A DNA stretch of 64,000 nt from the NCBI RefSeq assembly GCF_021390715.1, contig NZ_JAJGWT010000003.1:124001-188000 (forward strand), written 5' to 3'. Shown here one piece after another: positions 36,505 to 45,154 of this stretch. The notes beneath the pieces are model-generated. The model did not search any database. It had not been told where the DNA came from and saw only the letters and a list, made by a program, of their open reading frames with translations. The number at the start of each line of letters is the position of its first letter. The first letter of the stretch is position 1. The translations under genes were made by a program, and so were the position numbers. The DNA is from Tenacibaculum piscium (GTDB lineage Bacteria > Bacteroidota > Bacteroidia > Flavobacteriales > Flavobacteriaceae).

Positions 36505-36539
36505 AGTACTTCAATTTATAAAATTAGTAGAATTATAAA

Positions 36540-37379
36540 TTATTCGATTTTAAAAGAAATAATCGGTAATTTACTATGATTTGCAATATCTTCAGAAATA
36601 CTTCCTTCAAAGAAATGAGAAATTCCTTTGCGTCCATGCGTTGCCACGGCGATAATATCGGCATTACTTTTATCAGCATAATACAACACGCCACTCTCTA
36701 CGGTGTATTCCGAAATAATTTTTACATTTTTCAGATTTGAAGCATCTTCTCCTGCTTTTTCAAAGAAATCTAGCATACTTTGTTCAATCTGTTGACTACT
36801 TTTAAAACTAATTGTTGGCGTACTTACATATAATAATTCTAATTCACAATCTAGTTTTTCAAAGAAGTTTTTAGCTTTCAAATACGAGGCTACATCATCA
36901 GTTGAAAATTCACAAGCAAATACCGCTTTTTGTAATTGTGAAGTAATTGGCGCGTCTTTTACCACTAAAACAGGCGTCGTTGCATATCGGATTACCTTTT
37001 CGGTATTCGAACCGATAAACATCTCTTCAATACCGCTTGTCCCTTTAGAACCGATAACAATTAAATCGACCTCTTCACGCTTTGCCAAGGCATCTAATTC
37101 TGTGAAAATTTTAAAATGTTTAATAATTGGTGTTACTTTAATGCCTGATAAATAGTCTTTTTCTAAAAATTCGTTAAACTTTTTTTTCGCCAATTCTAAT
37201 AGAAAAACCGATTCTAATTGCGTAAAATTTGCCGATTGATTCATCATCGCATGTGAGAGTTCTAACATATGAACTACGATAATTTCTGAATTATTTTTTT
37301 TAGCTAAAGAAGCGGCTGTTTTTAGCGCATTTTCTGAATATACTGAAAAATCAACAGGAACAATTATTTTTTTCATCAT
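36540..37379 (-). CDS. Tandem universal stress protein (UspA family)
   Basis: A 279-residue protein made of two Usp domains. Domain 1 begins KKIIVPVDFSVYSENALKTA and ends with the ATP-binding-type GSKGTSGIEEMFIGSNTEKV followed by PVLVV. Domain 2 ends ATHGRKGISHFFEGSISEDI and PIISF. Both retain the G-2x-G-9x-G(S/T) pattern, so nucleotide binding is likely. Usp proteins often respond to oxygen or energy stress, and the gene follows the cbb3 oxidase assembly genes after 80 bp. I cannot tell whether it shares their promoter. Two ATGs (37379 and 37376) could both be used. Confidence 0.88.
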   Translation of the reverse strand: MMKKIIVPVDFSVYSENALKTAASLAKKNNSEIIVVHMLELSHAMMNQSANFTQLESVFLLELAKKKFNEFLEKDYLSGIKVTPIIKHFKIFTELDALAKREEVDLIVIGSKGTSGIEEMFIGSNTEKVIRYATTPVLVVKDAPITSQLQKAVFACEFSTDDVASYLKAKNFFEKLDCELELLYVSTPTISFKSSQQIEQSMLDFFEKAGEDASNLKNVKIISEYTVESGVLYYADKSNADIIAVATHGRKGISHFFEGSISEDIANHSKLPIISFKIE

Positions 37380-37459
37380 GATATTTATTTAGGTTTTAGT
37401 ACTCACTAAAGTTACTAAATATTATTGACAAAAAACCTGATTTACAGCATCTAATTACC

Positions 37460-38158
37460 TTAATAACACCCTTGCACTGGAGTCGCTAAATTGCTAACTG
37501 GCACTGGTGAAACATACGGAATCCCTAAACCTAAACCACGTAAAATAAATAGAATCCCTATAAAAACAACTACGTAAGGAATCGCTTGCTGAATTCTTTT
37601 TCGGATTAAGCCGTTGGCAAAATTTCCAACATATACGATAATCGTCATTAAAGGAACTGTTCCTAATCCGAAGATAAACATATACAAACTTCCTGAAAAA
37701 GGATTTGAAGTTGCTATTGCACCTAAAACAGCCATGTAAACTAATCCACAAGGTAAAAATCCGTTTAAAAAACCGATCGTGAAAAAAGTATCATTGCCTT
37801 TCTTTTTTAATTCTTTTCCTAATGATGACTTCACTTTCATTACCAATTTAGTAATCGGTTTTGAAAAATTATACTTTTGAAATGTCTTTGGCAATAAAAC
37901 CATCGAAATCATTAAAACACCCGTTATTATTGATAATTGTTGCTGAAATCCAAAGAAATAAAATCCTTTTCCTAACAAGCCAAACAACAATCCAATTAAA
38001 CTATAGGTGAATAATCGCCCAAAATGATAACTTAAAATCTGAAAGAATTGTTTAATTTTATTGCTTCTATCAACAGGCAACATAAAGGCAATAGGACCGC
38101 ACATTCCAATGCAGTGAAAACTACCTAATAAACCAAATATGAGCGCAGAAAGAAACAT
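37460..38158 (-). CDS. TauE/SafE-like (DsbD_2) membrane protein of the cbb3 cluster
   Basis: A 232-residue protein with six or more hydrophobic segments. The start LLGSFHCIGMCGPIA and the later GFLNGFLPCGLVYMAV are the paired Cys-containing motifs of the UreH/DsbD_2-type transporters that are found in many cbb3 oxidase clusters. Annotated usually as sulfite exporter TauE/SafE-like; copper handling for the oxidase is a likely role but is not shown here. Its ATG overlaps the ccoH stop by one base, so the two are translationally coupled. Confidence 0.78.
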   Translation of the reverse strand: MFLSALIFGLLGSFHCIGMCGPIAFMLPVDRSNKIKQFFQILSYHFGRLFTYSLIGLLFGLLGKGFYFFGFQQQLSIITGVLMISMVLLPKTFQKYNFSKPITKLVMKVKSSLGKELKKKGNDTFFTIGFLNGFLPCGLVYMAVLGAIATSNPFSGSLYMFIFGLGTVPLMTIIVYVGNFANGLIRKRIQQAIPYVVVFIGILFILRGLGLGIPYVSPVPVSNLATPVQGCY

Positions 38159-38604
38159 TAATAAATCAACTCTTTCTCAAATAAATATGGCGTATTTTTG
38201 TAATTCCAGGAAACAATAATGTTCCATCGACCACCTAACAAACGTTTCTCAGGCACGAGCAAATATGTATCAGAAATTGAAATAGGGGTTTCAAAATCTA
38301 ATTGTTTATTAGATGGTCTATATAGGAACACTTTTCCTGTAATCTCTTTAGGATTAAATGCTGTTGGAAAATAGACTTTTAATCCTTCTGGCACTTTTTT
38401 TACTTGAATATTTTCTGTTAATGCTTTCGCATTTTTGGTAGCATCAATATTATCTTGAAACACCAATTCTTTTTGATAGTATTCTTCGGATACCAAATCA
38501 TGAGTATAATTCTGACCCGTACTCATCGATATAACGAAATATAGTATAAAACTCATAAACGCTATAATTGCAATGACAATTCCTGTACCCCAGTTTAGTT
38601 TCAT
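38158..38604 (-). CDS. ccoH: FixH/CcoH-family cbb3 assembly protein
   Basis: A 148-residue protein with a single N-terminal membrane anchor (about residues 8-28) and a periplasmic domain typical of FixH: VEGLKVYFPTAFNP-like PEGLKVYFPTAFNP, FLYRPSNKQLD and the C-terminal GGRWNIIVSWNYK. FixH/CcoH is needed for assembly of the cbb3 oxidase. The gene sits between ccoG and the TauE/SafE-like gene, as in other cco clusters. Confidence 0.85.
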   Translation of the reverse strand: MKLNWGTGIVIAIIAFMSFILYFVISMSTGQNYTHDLVSEEYYQKELVFQDNIDATKNAKALTENIQVKKVPEGLKVYFPTAFNPKEITGKVFLYRPSNKQLDFETPISISDTYLLVPEKRLLGGRWNIIVSWNYKNTPYLFEKELIY

Positions 38605-38631
38605 GTTACTTATTTTTAGGTAATATTATAT

Positions 38632-38677
38632 ATAACGTGAAGTAATCTATTTTAACCAACAGATTACTTCACGTTAT
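38632..38677. repeat. 15-bp inverted repeat between ccoG and ccoH
   Basis: AACGTGAAGTAATCT (38634-38648) and AGATTACTTCACGTT (38661-38675) are perfect complements, extended by AT on each side, with a 12-nt loop. There is only a weak T tail on the minus strand (ATATATAATATT). It could be a partial terminator or an RNA-stability hairpin that lowers expression of ccoH relative to ccoG. Confidence 0.6.
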
Positions 38678-38722
38678 TTTATATGCTATTTAACTTAATA
38701 TTTTTTGTTTTTTTCTTGTTTT

Positions 38723-40144
38723 TTAGCGGTAACTTCTTGGTCCTAAGAAATTAGTTTGTGTAGTTTCAATTAATTTATCGCCACTATAAACGCCAATTCT
38801 AAGGTTTACTTTTTCATCTTCCATTTCAGATTGATGCATTTCAATAAATAGCGTTCCTTGTGCTAATCCTTGTTTTGGAACTTGGAAATTTTGATGTGTT
38901 ACTGTTTCAATTTTTCCTTTATGAGAAAGTATTTTATAACTTATATCATCAATTTGTTTGGTCGTTTTATTAATTACTTTATAAGTATAAATGTTGCTAA
39001 TAATATTACCTTTTTTATGCTGATACAACTGCCCTGGTAATCGTAGAATAGTTGCTTCTACATCATTTCTTAAAAATAACATTCCTATTAAAACAGCAAT
39101 TAAAATACCTAAAACAGCCGTATAACCTTTCATTCTGGCAGTAAACTCAAAAGGTGTTTTCTTTTCAATATTTTCTTCACTAGCAAAACGAATTAATCCT
39201 TTTGGTAGCCCTACTTTTTCCATCATGTGATCGCACTCATCAATACAAGCGGTGCAATTCACACACTCTAATTGTGTTCCGTTTCTAATATCAATCCCCG
39301 TAGGGCAAACGTTTACACATTGAAAACAATCAATACAATCTCCTTTTCCTGTGGTGGCTCTATCTTCTTTTTTACTGAATTTTCCACGTCCTTTCTCACC
39401 CTCTCCACGTACGTGATCATAGGCAACATTAATTGTTTTGTTATCTAATAAAACTCCTTGTAACCTTCCATAAGGACATGCAATAATACATACTTGTTCT
39501 CTAAACCATGCAAAGATAAAGTAGAAAACTCCTGTAAAAATCAACAATGAAATTAAGGTACTTACATTGTCTAGCGGATTACCTGTTACATAGTCAATAA
39601 CGGTATCACCTCCGATTAAATATGCCAAAAATACATTGGCGATTAAAAAAGAAATGATAAAAAAGATAAACCATTTTAACAGTCGTTTCTTAATTTTCTC
39701 AGCATTCCAAGGTTGTTTTTCAAGTCGAATTTGTTTTCCTCTATCACCATCGATCCAATATTCTATCTTTCTAAAAACCATTTCTAAGAAGATGGTTTGC
39801 GGACAAATCCATCCGCAGAAAATCCGCCCAAAAACAACGGTAAATAAAATAATAAATACCACACCGACAATCATCGAAATCACTAATAAATGAAAATCTT
39901 GTGGCCAAAAAGGAAATCCGAAAATATTAAATTTTCGTTTGATGACATTGAATAATAAAAACTGATTGCCATTAATTTTGATAAATGGTGCTGCTAATAA
40001 AATTGTCAATAAAAAATAACTTACGTACGACCTATATTTATAAAATCGTCCGCTTGGCTTTTTAGGATACACCCAAGCACGCTTACCTTCCTTATTGATG
40101 GTACCTATACTATCTCTAAATTGTTCGTCCTTGGGTGTTTCCAT
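38723..40144 (-). CDS. ccoG: CcoG/FixG cytochrome c oxidase accessory ferredoxin-like protein
   Basis: A 473-residue membrane protein. It has N-terminal hydrophobic segments, the GRIFCGWICPQTIFLEMVFR motif of FixG, CIIACPYGRLQGVL, and two 4Fe-4S clusters: CIDCFQCVNVCPTGIDIR and LECVNCTACIDECDHMM. A C-terminal Ig-like periplasmic domain follows. CcoG reduces or handles copper for CuB of the cbb3 oxidase. I start at ATG 40144, because the codon at 40150 is TTG. Confidence 0.92.
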   Translation of the reverse strand: METPKDEQFRDSIGTINKEGKRAWVYPKKPSGRFYKYRSYVSYFLLTILLAAPFIKINGNQFLLFNVIKRKFNIFGFPFWPQDFHLLVISMIVGVVFIILFTVVFGRIFCGWICPQTIFLEMVFRKIEYWIDGDRGKQIRLEKQPWNAEKIKKRLLKWFIFFIISFLIANVFLAYLIGGDTVIDYVTGNPLDNVSTLISLLIFTGVFYFIFAWFREQVCIIACPYGRLQGVLLDNKTINVAYDHVRGEGEKGRGKFSKKEDRATTGKGDCIDCFQCVNVCPTGIDIRNGTQLECVNCTACIDECDHMMEKVGLPKGLIRFASEENIEKKTPFEFTARMKGYTAVLGILIAVLIGMLFLRNDVEATILRLPGQLYQHKKGNIISNIYTYKVINKTTKQIDDISYKILSHKGKIETVTHQNFQVPKQGLAQGTLFIEMHQSEMEDEKVNLRIGVYSGDKLIETTQTNFLGPRSYR

Positions 40145-40195
40145 GATCAACTATTAAAAAAAATCAATTATACTTATTATTTGTTATTATTTAGA

Positions 40196-41317
40196 TTATT
40201 CTACAACAGTTTCTACTGTTGCTTCCACTACTGGTTTAGAATCATCTTTATATAATTCTCCTTGAGGTGCTTTTGGATTTGCTGGCGTAGTACCGTGTAA
40301 AGACACAATATAACTTGCTACTTTTTGCATATCGATAGGTTTTAAGGTTTTATTCCAAGCAACCATTCCTTTTCCATCTCTACCTCCATTAGAAATAGTT
40401 GAGAAAATATTTTTAATTCCACCACCTAAAATCCAGTAATTATCAGTTAAGTTAGGACCGATACCTCCACCACCATCAGCAATATGACAGGCAGCACAGT
40501 TTAAATTAAAAACTGCTTTTCCTCTTTTTAAATCACTTTCTGATGTTAAAACAGTAACAGTTTCAGCATCAATAACAGCTTCTTTTGAGGTTGATTTATA
40601 AGCTGCTAATTCTCTTTTTGCAATAGCTACAGATTCTTCATATTCCATTACTTGCGTGTATCCATCTAAAACTTCAAATCGAACTAAATAAACTACTGCA
40701 AAAATTATAGTTGCATAAAATAACCCAACCCACCACGGCGGTAATGTATTGTCTAATTCTTTAATTCCATCATAATTATGGTCAAGAATAATTTCTTGTT
40801 CTTTTTCAAGTCCTTTGGCTTTTGTCCATTTTGATATTATTTGCTTTGCCCAAGCTAAATTATCGATATCTTCTGGATTAATTCCTGCTTTAATCATGGC
40901 TATTTCTTCCACTTTTTGAACACCAGTAATTGTAAGTACTTCTTTGGCTAAAAGCACTAATCCGAAGGCAATTAATCCTAACCAAACTAATGGATTTTCT
41001 AAAATATCATACGGATTTTTGTATGAAGTAATTGCTTTGGCTAATGCAAAAGGTGTTAAAAAAGTAAACAAAAATGATATTGCCGATTGAACTCTTGTAT
41101 AGTTCTTTGGCATTGCATCATTTGCTTTATTTACAACGGTGTTCGATAATACTTCTTTTAGAAATACCACTAATCCAAAACCTATTGTAATATACCAAAC
41201 TATCGGATTTTCTAAAAAGTTAAACGGTTCTTTATATGCCTTAAATGCCGCTGCTAAAATAAATGGCATTGAAAAAACAAAAAGAAAAGATACTATTGAT
41301 TGTATATATTTTTTCAT
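40196..41317 (-). CDS. ccoP: CcoP-like c-type cytochrome subunit with duplicated N-terminal unit
   Basis: A 373-residue membrane-bound cytochrome. Residues 8-58 and 79-129 are two copies of a 51-residue two-helix unit (about 29 of 51 positions identical by my manual alignment), with LENPxVW in both. The CcoP-type segment DNTLPPWWVGLFYATIIFAV (about 188-207) forms the usual single anchor. One heme-c motif follows, CAACH (C274, C277, H278), with an axial Met likely in GKGMVAW. Canonical CcoP has two hemes; this one has a single heme domain, as is usual in Bacteroidetes. It lies 11 bp after ccoQ, in the oxidase operon. Confidence 0.9.
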   Translation of the reverse strand: MKKYIQSIVSFLFVFSMPFILAAAFKAYKEPFNFLENPIVWYITIGFGLVVFLKEVLSNTVVNKANDAMPKNYTRVQSAISFLFTFLTPFALAKAITSYKNPYDILENPLVWLGLIAFGLVLLAKEVLTITGVQKVEEIAMIKAGINPEDIDNLAWAKQIISKWTKAKGLEKEQEIILDHNYDGIKELDNTLPPWWVGLFYATIIFAVVYLVRFEVLDGYTQVMEYEESVAIAKRELAAYKSTSKEAVIDAETVTVLTSESDLKRGKAVFNLNCAACHIADGGGGIGPNLTDNYWILGGGIKNIFSTISNGGRDGKGMVAWNKTLKPIDMQKVASYIVSLHGTTPANPKAPQGELYKDDSKPVVEATVETVVE

Positions 41318-41328
41318 AATAATTTGTT

Positions 41329-41496
41329 TTAATCATTTAAAGGTAAGTCGCTTACCTTACTTATATATTCTTTTTTAGCTGTAAATACCCACCAAAATAA
41401 TACCACGAAAAAGGTAAAGAATATTGTTAATGAAATCAAAGGGTATATTTCGATACCTGCAATGCTCTCCATATGATTTTTCACGAATTTTAACAT
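41329..41496 (-). CDS. ccoQ: CcoQ-like small cbb3 oxidase subunit
   Basis: A 55-residue protein found by direct reading. It begins MLKFVKNHMESIAGIEIYPL, has one transmembrane helix (about residues 17-38, with FFTFFVVLFWWVF) and ends with the charged AKKEYISKVSDLPLND. The size, the single helix, the FWWVF-(A)KK pattern and its location between ccoNO and ccoP fit CcoQ/FixQ. It starts 8 bp after the ccoNO stop and ends 11 bp before ccoP. Confidence 0.82.
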   Translation of the reverse strand: MLKFVKNHMESIAGIEIYPLISLTIFFTFFVVLFWWVFTAKKEYISKVSDLPLND

Positions 41497-41504
41497 CTGT
41501 GTTT

Positions 41505-43703
41505 TTATTTAGAACTTAATTGTTTTTGAACATCTTTTACTTTAATATCGGTACCTAAGCGTTGTAAATAAGCAATTAAAGCGACAATTTCTCTATCTTT
41601 CATTTCGATAAATTCTTGTCCGTTTTCTTCAGCATATTTTTTATCCGAAGCATAGTTTTTAGCAAAATCAGGATCTTGGTGTAAGTTCTCTTGAATTTTA
41701 GCTCCTTGTGCATCCATACTTGCTTGTGCGTTTGCAATTTCCTCTTCAGAATAAGGAACCCCTAAAGTTACCATTACCCTCATTTTTGCTTGCGTATCAC
41801 TTTTATCTAATCGATCTCTAACAATCCATTTATATGATGGCATGATAGAACCTGGTGACGTACTTTGCGGATCGTACATGTGATTTAAATGCCAGCTATC
41901 AGAATATTTACTTCCGATTCTATGTAAATCTGGTCCTGTACGTTTAGAACCCCATAAGAACGGGTGATCATATACAAATTCTCCAGCTTTAGAGTATTCT
42001 CCATATCGCTCTACTTCCGACCTGAATGGACGTACCATTTGAGAGTGACATCCTACACATCCTTCACGAATATAAAGGTCTCGACCTTCTAATTCTAATG
42101 GTGAATATGGTTTAACACTTGCTATTGTTGGTATATTCGATTTCACTAATAAAGTTGGTACAATTTGAACAATACCTCCAATTAAAATGGCAATCGTTGC
42201 AAAAATTGTTAATTTAATTGGTTTTCTTTCTAACCAAGTATGCCATGCTTCTCCTTTTGTTCTATGTTTAGATACTTTGGTTAACGGAACTGCTTCTGCT
42301 AAATCATCCGTAACATCACTTCCTGAGCGTATCGTTTGCACCATGTTGTAAATCATCACAAATGCTCCAATAATAAACATACTTCCTCCAATAGCACGCA
42401 TCCAATACATTGGAATTATTTCTGCTACTGTTTCTAAAAAGTTACCATACGCTAATGTTCCATCAGGATTAAATTGTTTCCACATTGATGCCTGTACAAA
42501 ACCTGCAACATACATCGGTAATGTATACATAATAATTCCTAAAGTTCCTATCCAGAAATGGAAGTTTGCTAAAGCGGTAGAATATAATTTTGTTTTGAAT
42601 AATCTTGGTACCATCCAGTAAATCATCCCGAAGGTAAAGAAACCATTCCAAGCTAATGCTCCTACGTGAACGTGTGCAATAATCCAGTCACTAAAGTGTG
42701 CAATAGCATTTACATTTTTTAAAGATAACATTGGTCCTTCAAAAGTTGCCATACCGTAACCCGTAATTGCAACTACGAAGAATTTTAAAACAGGATCAGT
42801 ACGTACTTTATCCCAAGCACCACGAAGTGTTAATAATCCGTTTATCATTCCACCCCAAGATGGCGCTAATAACATAATTGAAAAGGCAACTCCTAAATTT
42901 TGAGCCCATGTTGGTAAAGCCGTATATAATAAATGGTGAGGTCCTGCCCAGATATAAATAAATATTAATGACCAAAAGTGAACAATTGATAATCGATAAG
43001 AATATACAGGTCTGTTTGCTGCTTTAGGAACAAAATAATACATCAATCCTAAAAATGGCGTTGTTAAGAAAAATGCTACCGCATTATGTCCGTACCACCA
43101 TTGCACCAAGGCATCTTGTACCCCTGCGTATACTGAATATGATTTGAAAAAACTTACAGGTAATGCTAAACTATTAAAGATATGTAAAACAGCTACCGTT
43201 ACAAAAGTTCCTAAATAAAACCAAATAGCAACATATAAATGACGCTGTCTTCTTTGAAGAATCGTCCAAATCATGTTAACTCCAAAGGCTACCCAAACAA
43301 TTGCAATAGCAATATCGATAGGCCATTCTAATTCGGCATATTCTTTAGAACTACTATATCCTAAAGGTAATGTTATCGCGGCGGCGACAATAATTGCCTG
43401 CCATCCCCAAAAATTAAGATTACTTAAAAAATTACTCGCCATACGTGCCTTGAGCAATCGCTGTAACGAATAATAGACTCCTGCATAAATAGCGTTTCCT
43501 ACAAATGCAAAAATTACCGCATTGGTATGTAATGGTCTTAAACGTCCAAAACTTAACCACGAAATTCCGTCTGTTACATTTGGGAATAAAAACATAAATG
43601 CTAATAATAAACCTACCGAGAAACCTACAATTCCCCAAAATAGTGTAGCATAAATGAATTTTTTTACGATTTTATTATCGTAATAAAATTGTTGCATTTC
43701 CAT
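41505..43703 (-). CDS. ccoNO: Fused cbb3 oxidase subunits I and II (CcoN-CcoO)
   Basis: A 732-residue fusion. The N-terminal 480 or so residues are CcoN: RPLHTNAVIFAF (low-spin heme His), WWYGHNAVAFFLT (CuB/Tyr region), WAGPHHLLYTALPTWAQ (CuB His-His) and HFSDWIIAHVHVGALAWNG (heme His residues). The C-terminal part is CcoO: one transmembrane segment near 500, then heme c CVGCH (C549, C552, H553), GSKRTGPDLHRIG and IMPSYKW with the axial Met. The oxidase reduces O2 at high affinity. It starts at the first of two close ATGs. ccoS lies upstream and ccoQ downstream. Confidence 0.95.
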   Translation of the reverse strand: MEMQQFYYDNKIVKKFIYATLFWGIVGFSVGLLLAFMFLFPNVTDGISWLSFGRLRPLHTNAVIFAFVGNAIYAGVYYSLQRLLKARMASNFLSNLNFWGWQAIIVAAAITLPLGYSSSKEYAELEWPIDIAIAIVWVAFGVNMIWTILQRRQRHLYVAIWFYLGTFVTVAVLHIFNSLALPVSFFKSYSVYAGVQDALVQWWYGHNAVAFFLTTPFLGLMYYFVPKAANRPVYSYRLSIVHFWSLIFIYIWAGPHHLLYTALPTWAQNLGVAFSIMLLAPSWGGMINGLLTLRGAWDKVRTDPVLKFFVVAITGYGMATFEGPMLSLKNVNAIAHFSDWIIAHVHVGALAWNGFFTFGMIYWMVPRLFKTKLYSTALANFHFWIGTLGIIMYTLPMYVAGFVQASMWKQFNPDGTLAYGNFLETVAEIIPMYWMRAIGGSMFIIGAFVMIYNMVQTIRSGSDVTDDLAEAVPLTKVSKHRTKGEAWHTWLERKPIKLTIFATIAILIGGIVQIVPTLLVKSNIPTIASVKPYSPLELEGRDLYIREGCVGCHSQMVRPFRSEVERYGEYSKAGEFVYDHPFLWGSKRTGPDLHRIGSKYSDSWHLNHMYDPQSTSPGSIMPSYKWIVRDRLDKSDTQAKMRVMVTLGVPYSEEEIANAQASMDAQGAKIQENLHQDPDFAKNYASDKKYAEENGQEFIEMKDREIVALIAYLQRLGTDIKVKDVQKQLSSK

Positions 43704-43733
43704 AATCTAATTTAATTTAATATCTATTGTTAG

Positions 43734-43901
43734 TTATTGATTTTCTGTTTCTTCTTTCACTAATTCGTCATCAAAAAGGATACGAACAGAGGGTGTATAC
43801 GAATCATCGTATTGGCCGCTTTTTACCGAAACAATAAATGCAATAAAAAAAATTAGTGCCACTAAAATACTTAGTGTTAGTAATAAGTAAATAACGCTCA
43901 T
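43734..43901 (-). CDS. ccoS: CcoS-like cbb3 oxidase assembly protein
   Basis: A 55-residue protein found by direct reading. It starts MSVIYLLLTLSILVALIFFI (one membrane helix), followed by AFIVSVKSGQYDD and a C-terminal acidic tail. The helix followed by WAVKSGQFDDL-like SVKSGQYDDS is the CcoS/FixS signature. It is the first gene of the oxidase operon, 30 bp before ccoNO, and carries the FNR-dependent promoter upstream. Confidence 0.85.
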   Translation of the reverse strand: MSVIYLLLTLSILVALIFFIAFIVSVKSGQYDDSYTPSVRILFDDELVKEETENQ

Positions 43902-43923
43902 ATCTTGCCTGATAATTGTTACA

Positions 43924-43966
43924 CAAAGATAATTGTGAAGATTTTCTTAAAACATGATATTTATCA
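43924..43966 (-). promoter_or_regulatory. FNR-dependent promoter of the cco operon
   Basis: On the minus strand TGATATTTATCA (43955-43966), the core of an FNR box (TGAT-N4-ATCA), is followed after 23 bp by a perfect -7 element TATCTTTG (43924-43931). The -33 TTG is absent, as expected for an activator-dependent promoter. The box centre is 36.5 bp from the final G of the -7, near position -42 relative to the likely TSS. Confidence 0.75.
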
Positions 43967-44095
43967 TATAATATACCAAGCAAAGAGTATTAATTTACAA
44001 TCGAAATTTTGCTAGCCTACTACTAAAGAAATAAAACACTAATTTACAAGTATATAACCATATTTTTAAATAAAAAAAGGTGTTTTTTATATCAA

Positions 44096-44120
44096 TTTAT
44101 TGCATAAATAATGCAATAAA
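44096..44120. repeat. 10-bp inverted repeat in the cco/HTH intergenic region
   Basis: TTTATTGCAT and ATGCAATAAA are perfect complements around AAATA. It lies in the 43902-44238 spacer (337 bp), which otherwise holds only the cco promoter and AT-rich DNA. It may be an operator or a terminator without a clean T tail. Confidence 0.4.
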
Positions 44121-44238
44121 ATTATTTTATAAATGAAAAAAAAAGCTAGAAAAAATAAAAAAGAATTGAACCTATTAACCACCTCTTTTCTTCAAAAATA
44201 TTTCTTGAATTTCATTATTACAAAAGAAATATAATCTG

Positions 44239-44439
44239 ATGAAAAAAGTAGTTACTATTTTAAAAGAATTCTTCATTTTGATACTATTTAAACAAAAAAG
44301 AAGAAAGAAAAAAGAAGAAAAAACAACTAAAGTCGTTGAAAATAAACTAAAAATAGAACAAGAAAAAACAATATTAATTAAAAATATGGTTGCTAAAAAA
44401 ATAAAAGAATTAGATTTTAAAGAGAAATTAAAGAGCTAA
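44239..44439 (+). CDS. Small lysine-rich hypothetical protein
   Basis: A 66-residue open frame with a short hydrophobic stretch (FFILILF, residues 11-17) followed by a very basic KQKRRKKKEEKTTK region and an amphipathic helix-like tail. I do not recognise it. It ends 3 bp before the convergent HTH gene's stop, the spacing one would expect from a real gene, but composition bias in AT-rich DNA could make such a frame by chance. A function cannot be given. Confidence 0.35.
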   Translation: MKKVVTILKEFFILILFKQKRRKKKEEKTTKVVENKLKIEQEKTILIKNMVAKKIKELDFKEKLKS

Positions 44440-44442
44440 ATT

Positions 44443-44865
44443 TTATTTAATAGCCTCTTTCTTTTCTGCTAATAAAGATTCATATTCTCTAATTTTATCA
44501 TATAATTTCTGAAGTTCTCTTTGTTGCTCAAAATTAGAAAATAAACCTGCGATAGCATCTATTTTAGGTTCTCTTCTGAAGGCCTCGATATGCACTAAAA
44601 TATAATCTAATATTACCTCATTTTTTGTATTCTGTAAGCTAATAGGCTTTGTATTTAAAAGCATTTCTCCTTTACCTGTAATAAGCCAATTAAAATTTAA
44701 ATCAGGGAAATTATCGGAAATTAATACGAGCCATTTTGAATTAATTTCAGTTCCTTTCTTTAAAGCATTTCGTAATGTGCCATCGCTAGCACCTATTATT
44801 TTTTCTAACTTACTAACCGCTACATCTTTATATGTTATAAATGCTTTTATTCTAGTTGCTACCAT
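44443..44865 (-). CDS. Helix-turn-helix regulator of phage-repressor-like type
   Basis: A 140-residue protein. The N-terminal part (about residues 5-70) contains a HTH of the kind seen in Bacteroidetes: VSKLEKIIGASDGTLRNALKKG, then INSKWLVLISDNFPDLNFNWLITGKGEML, a common signature of CI-like/XRE-type regulators. The C-terminal half is helical and likely dimerises. Two near-identical 14-bp boxes lie just upstream and are good candidates for its own operator. It lies between the cco and hemN operons but no link to them is shown. Confidence 0.75.
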   Translation of the reverse strand: MVATRIKAFITYKDVAVSKLEKIIGASDGTLRNALKKGTEINSKWLVLISDNFPDLNFNWLITGKGEMLLNTKPISLQNTKNEVILDYILVHIEAFRREPKIDAIAGLFSNFEQQRELQKLYDKIREYESLLAEKKEAIK

Positions 44866-44872
44866 AATTATT

Positions 44873-44930
44873 CGTAAAAAAATACGTTAATTGTTTTATT
44901 GAACGGAAAAAAATACGATATTTGCCGTAT
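44873..44930. promoter_or_regulatory. Putative operators of the HTH regulator
   Basis: CGTAAAAAAATACG (44873-44886) and CGGAAAAAAATACG (44904-44917) differ at one base and start exactly 31 bp apart, about three helical turns. The second runs into an inverted repeat ATACG-N8-CGTAT (44913-44930). The arrangement, directly upstream of the HTH gene, suggests cooperative autoregulation. Confidence 0.5.
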
Positions 44931-45154
44931 CAGAACTACAAATGTACAACTAATAATTTTTAATTAACAGACAAATATTGTTCATATACTAAAGTAACCT
45001 TTGTTTATTTGTATAAAATTATGAATTAAATAAAAATTATAGGTATTTGTTAATGAAAGTAATAAAAAAATAATTATTGTTGAAAGAATTAGTTTATCTA
45101 TTATGGTTATTGTGAAGGGTGCTATAAAAAGAAACTATGAATTTCTACTTTTTC

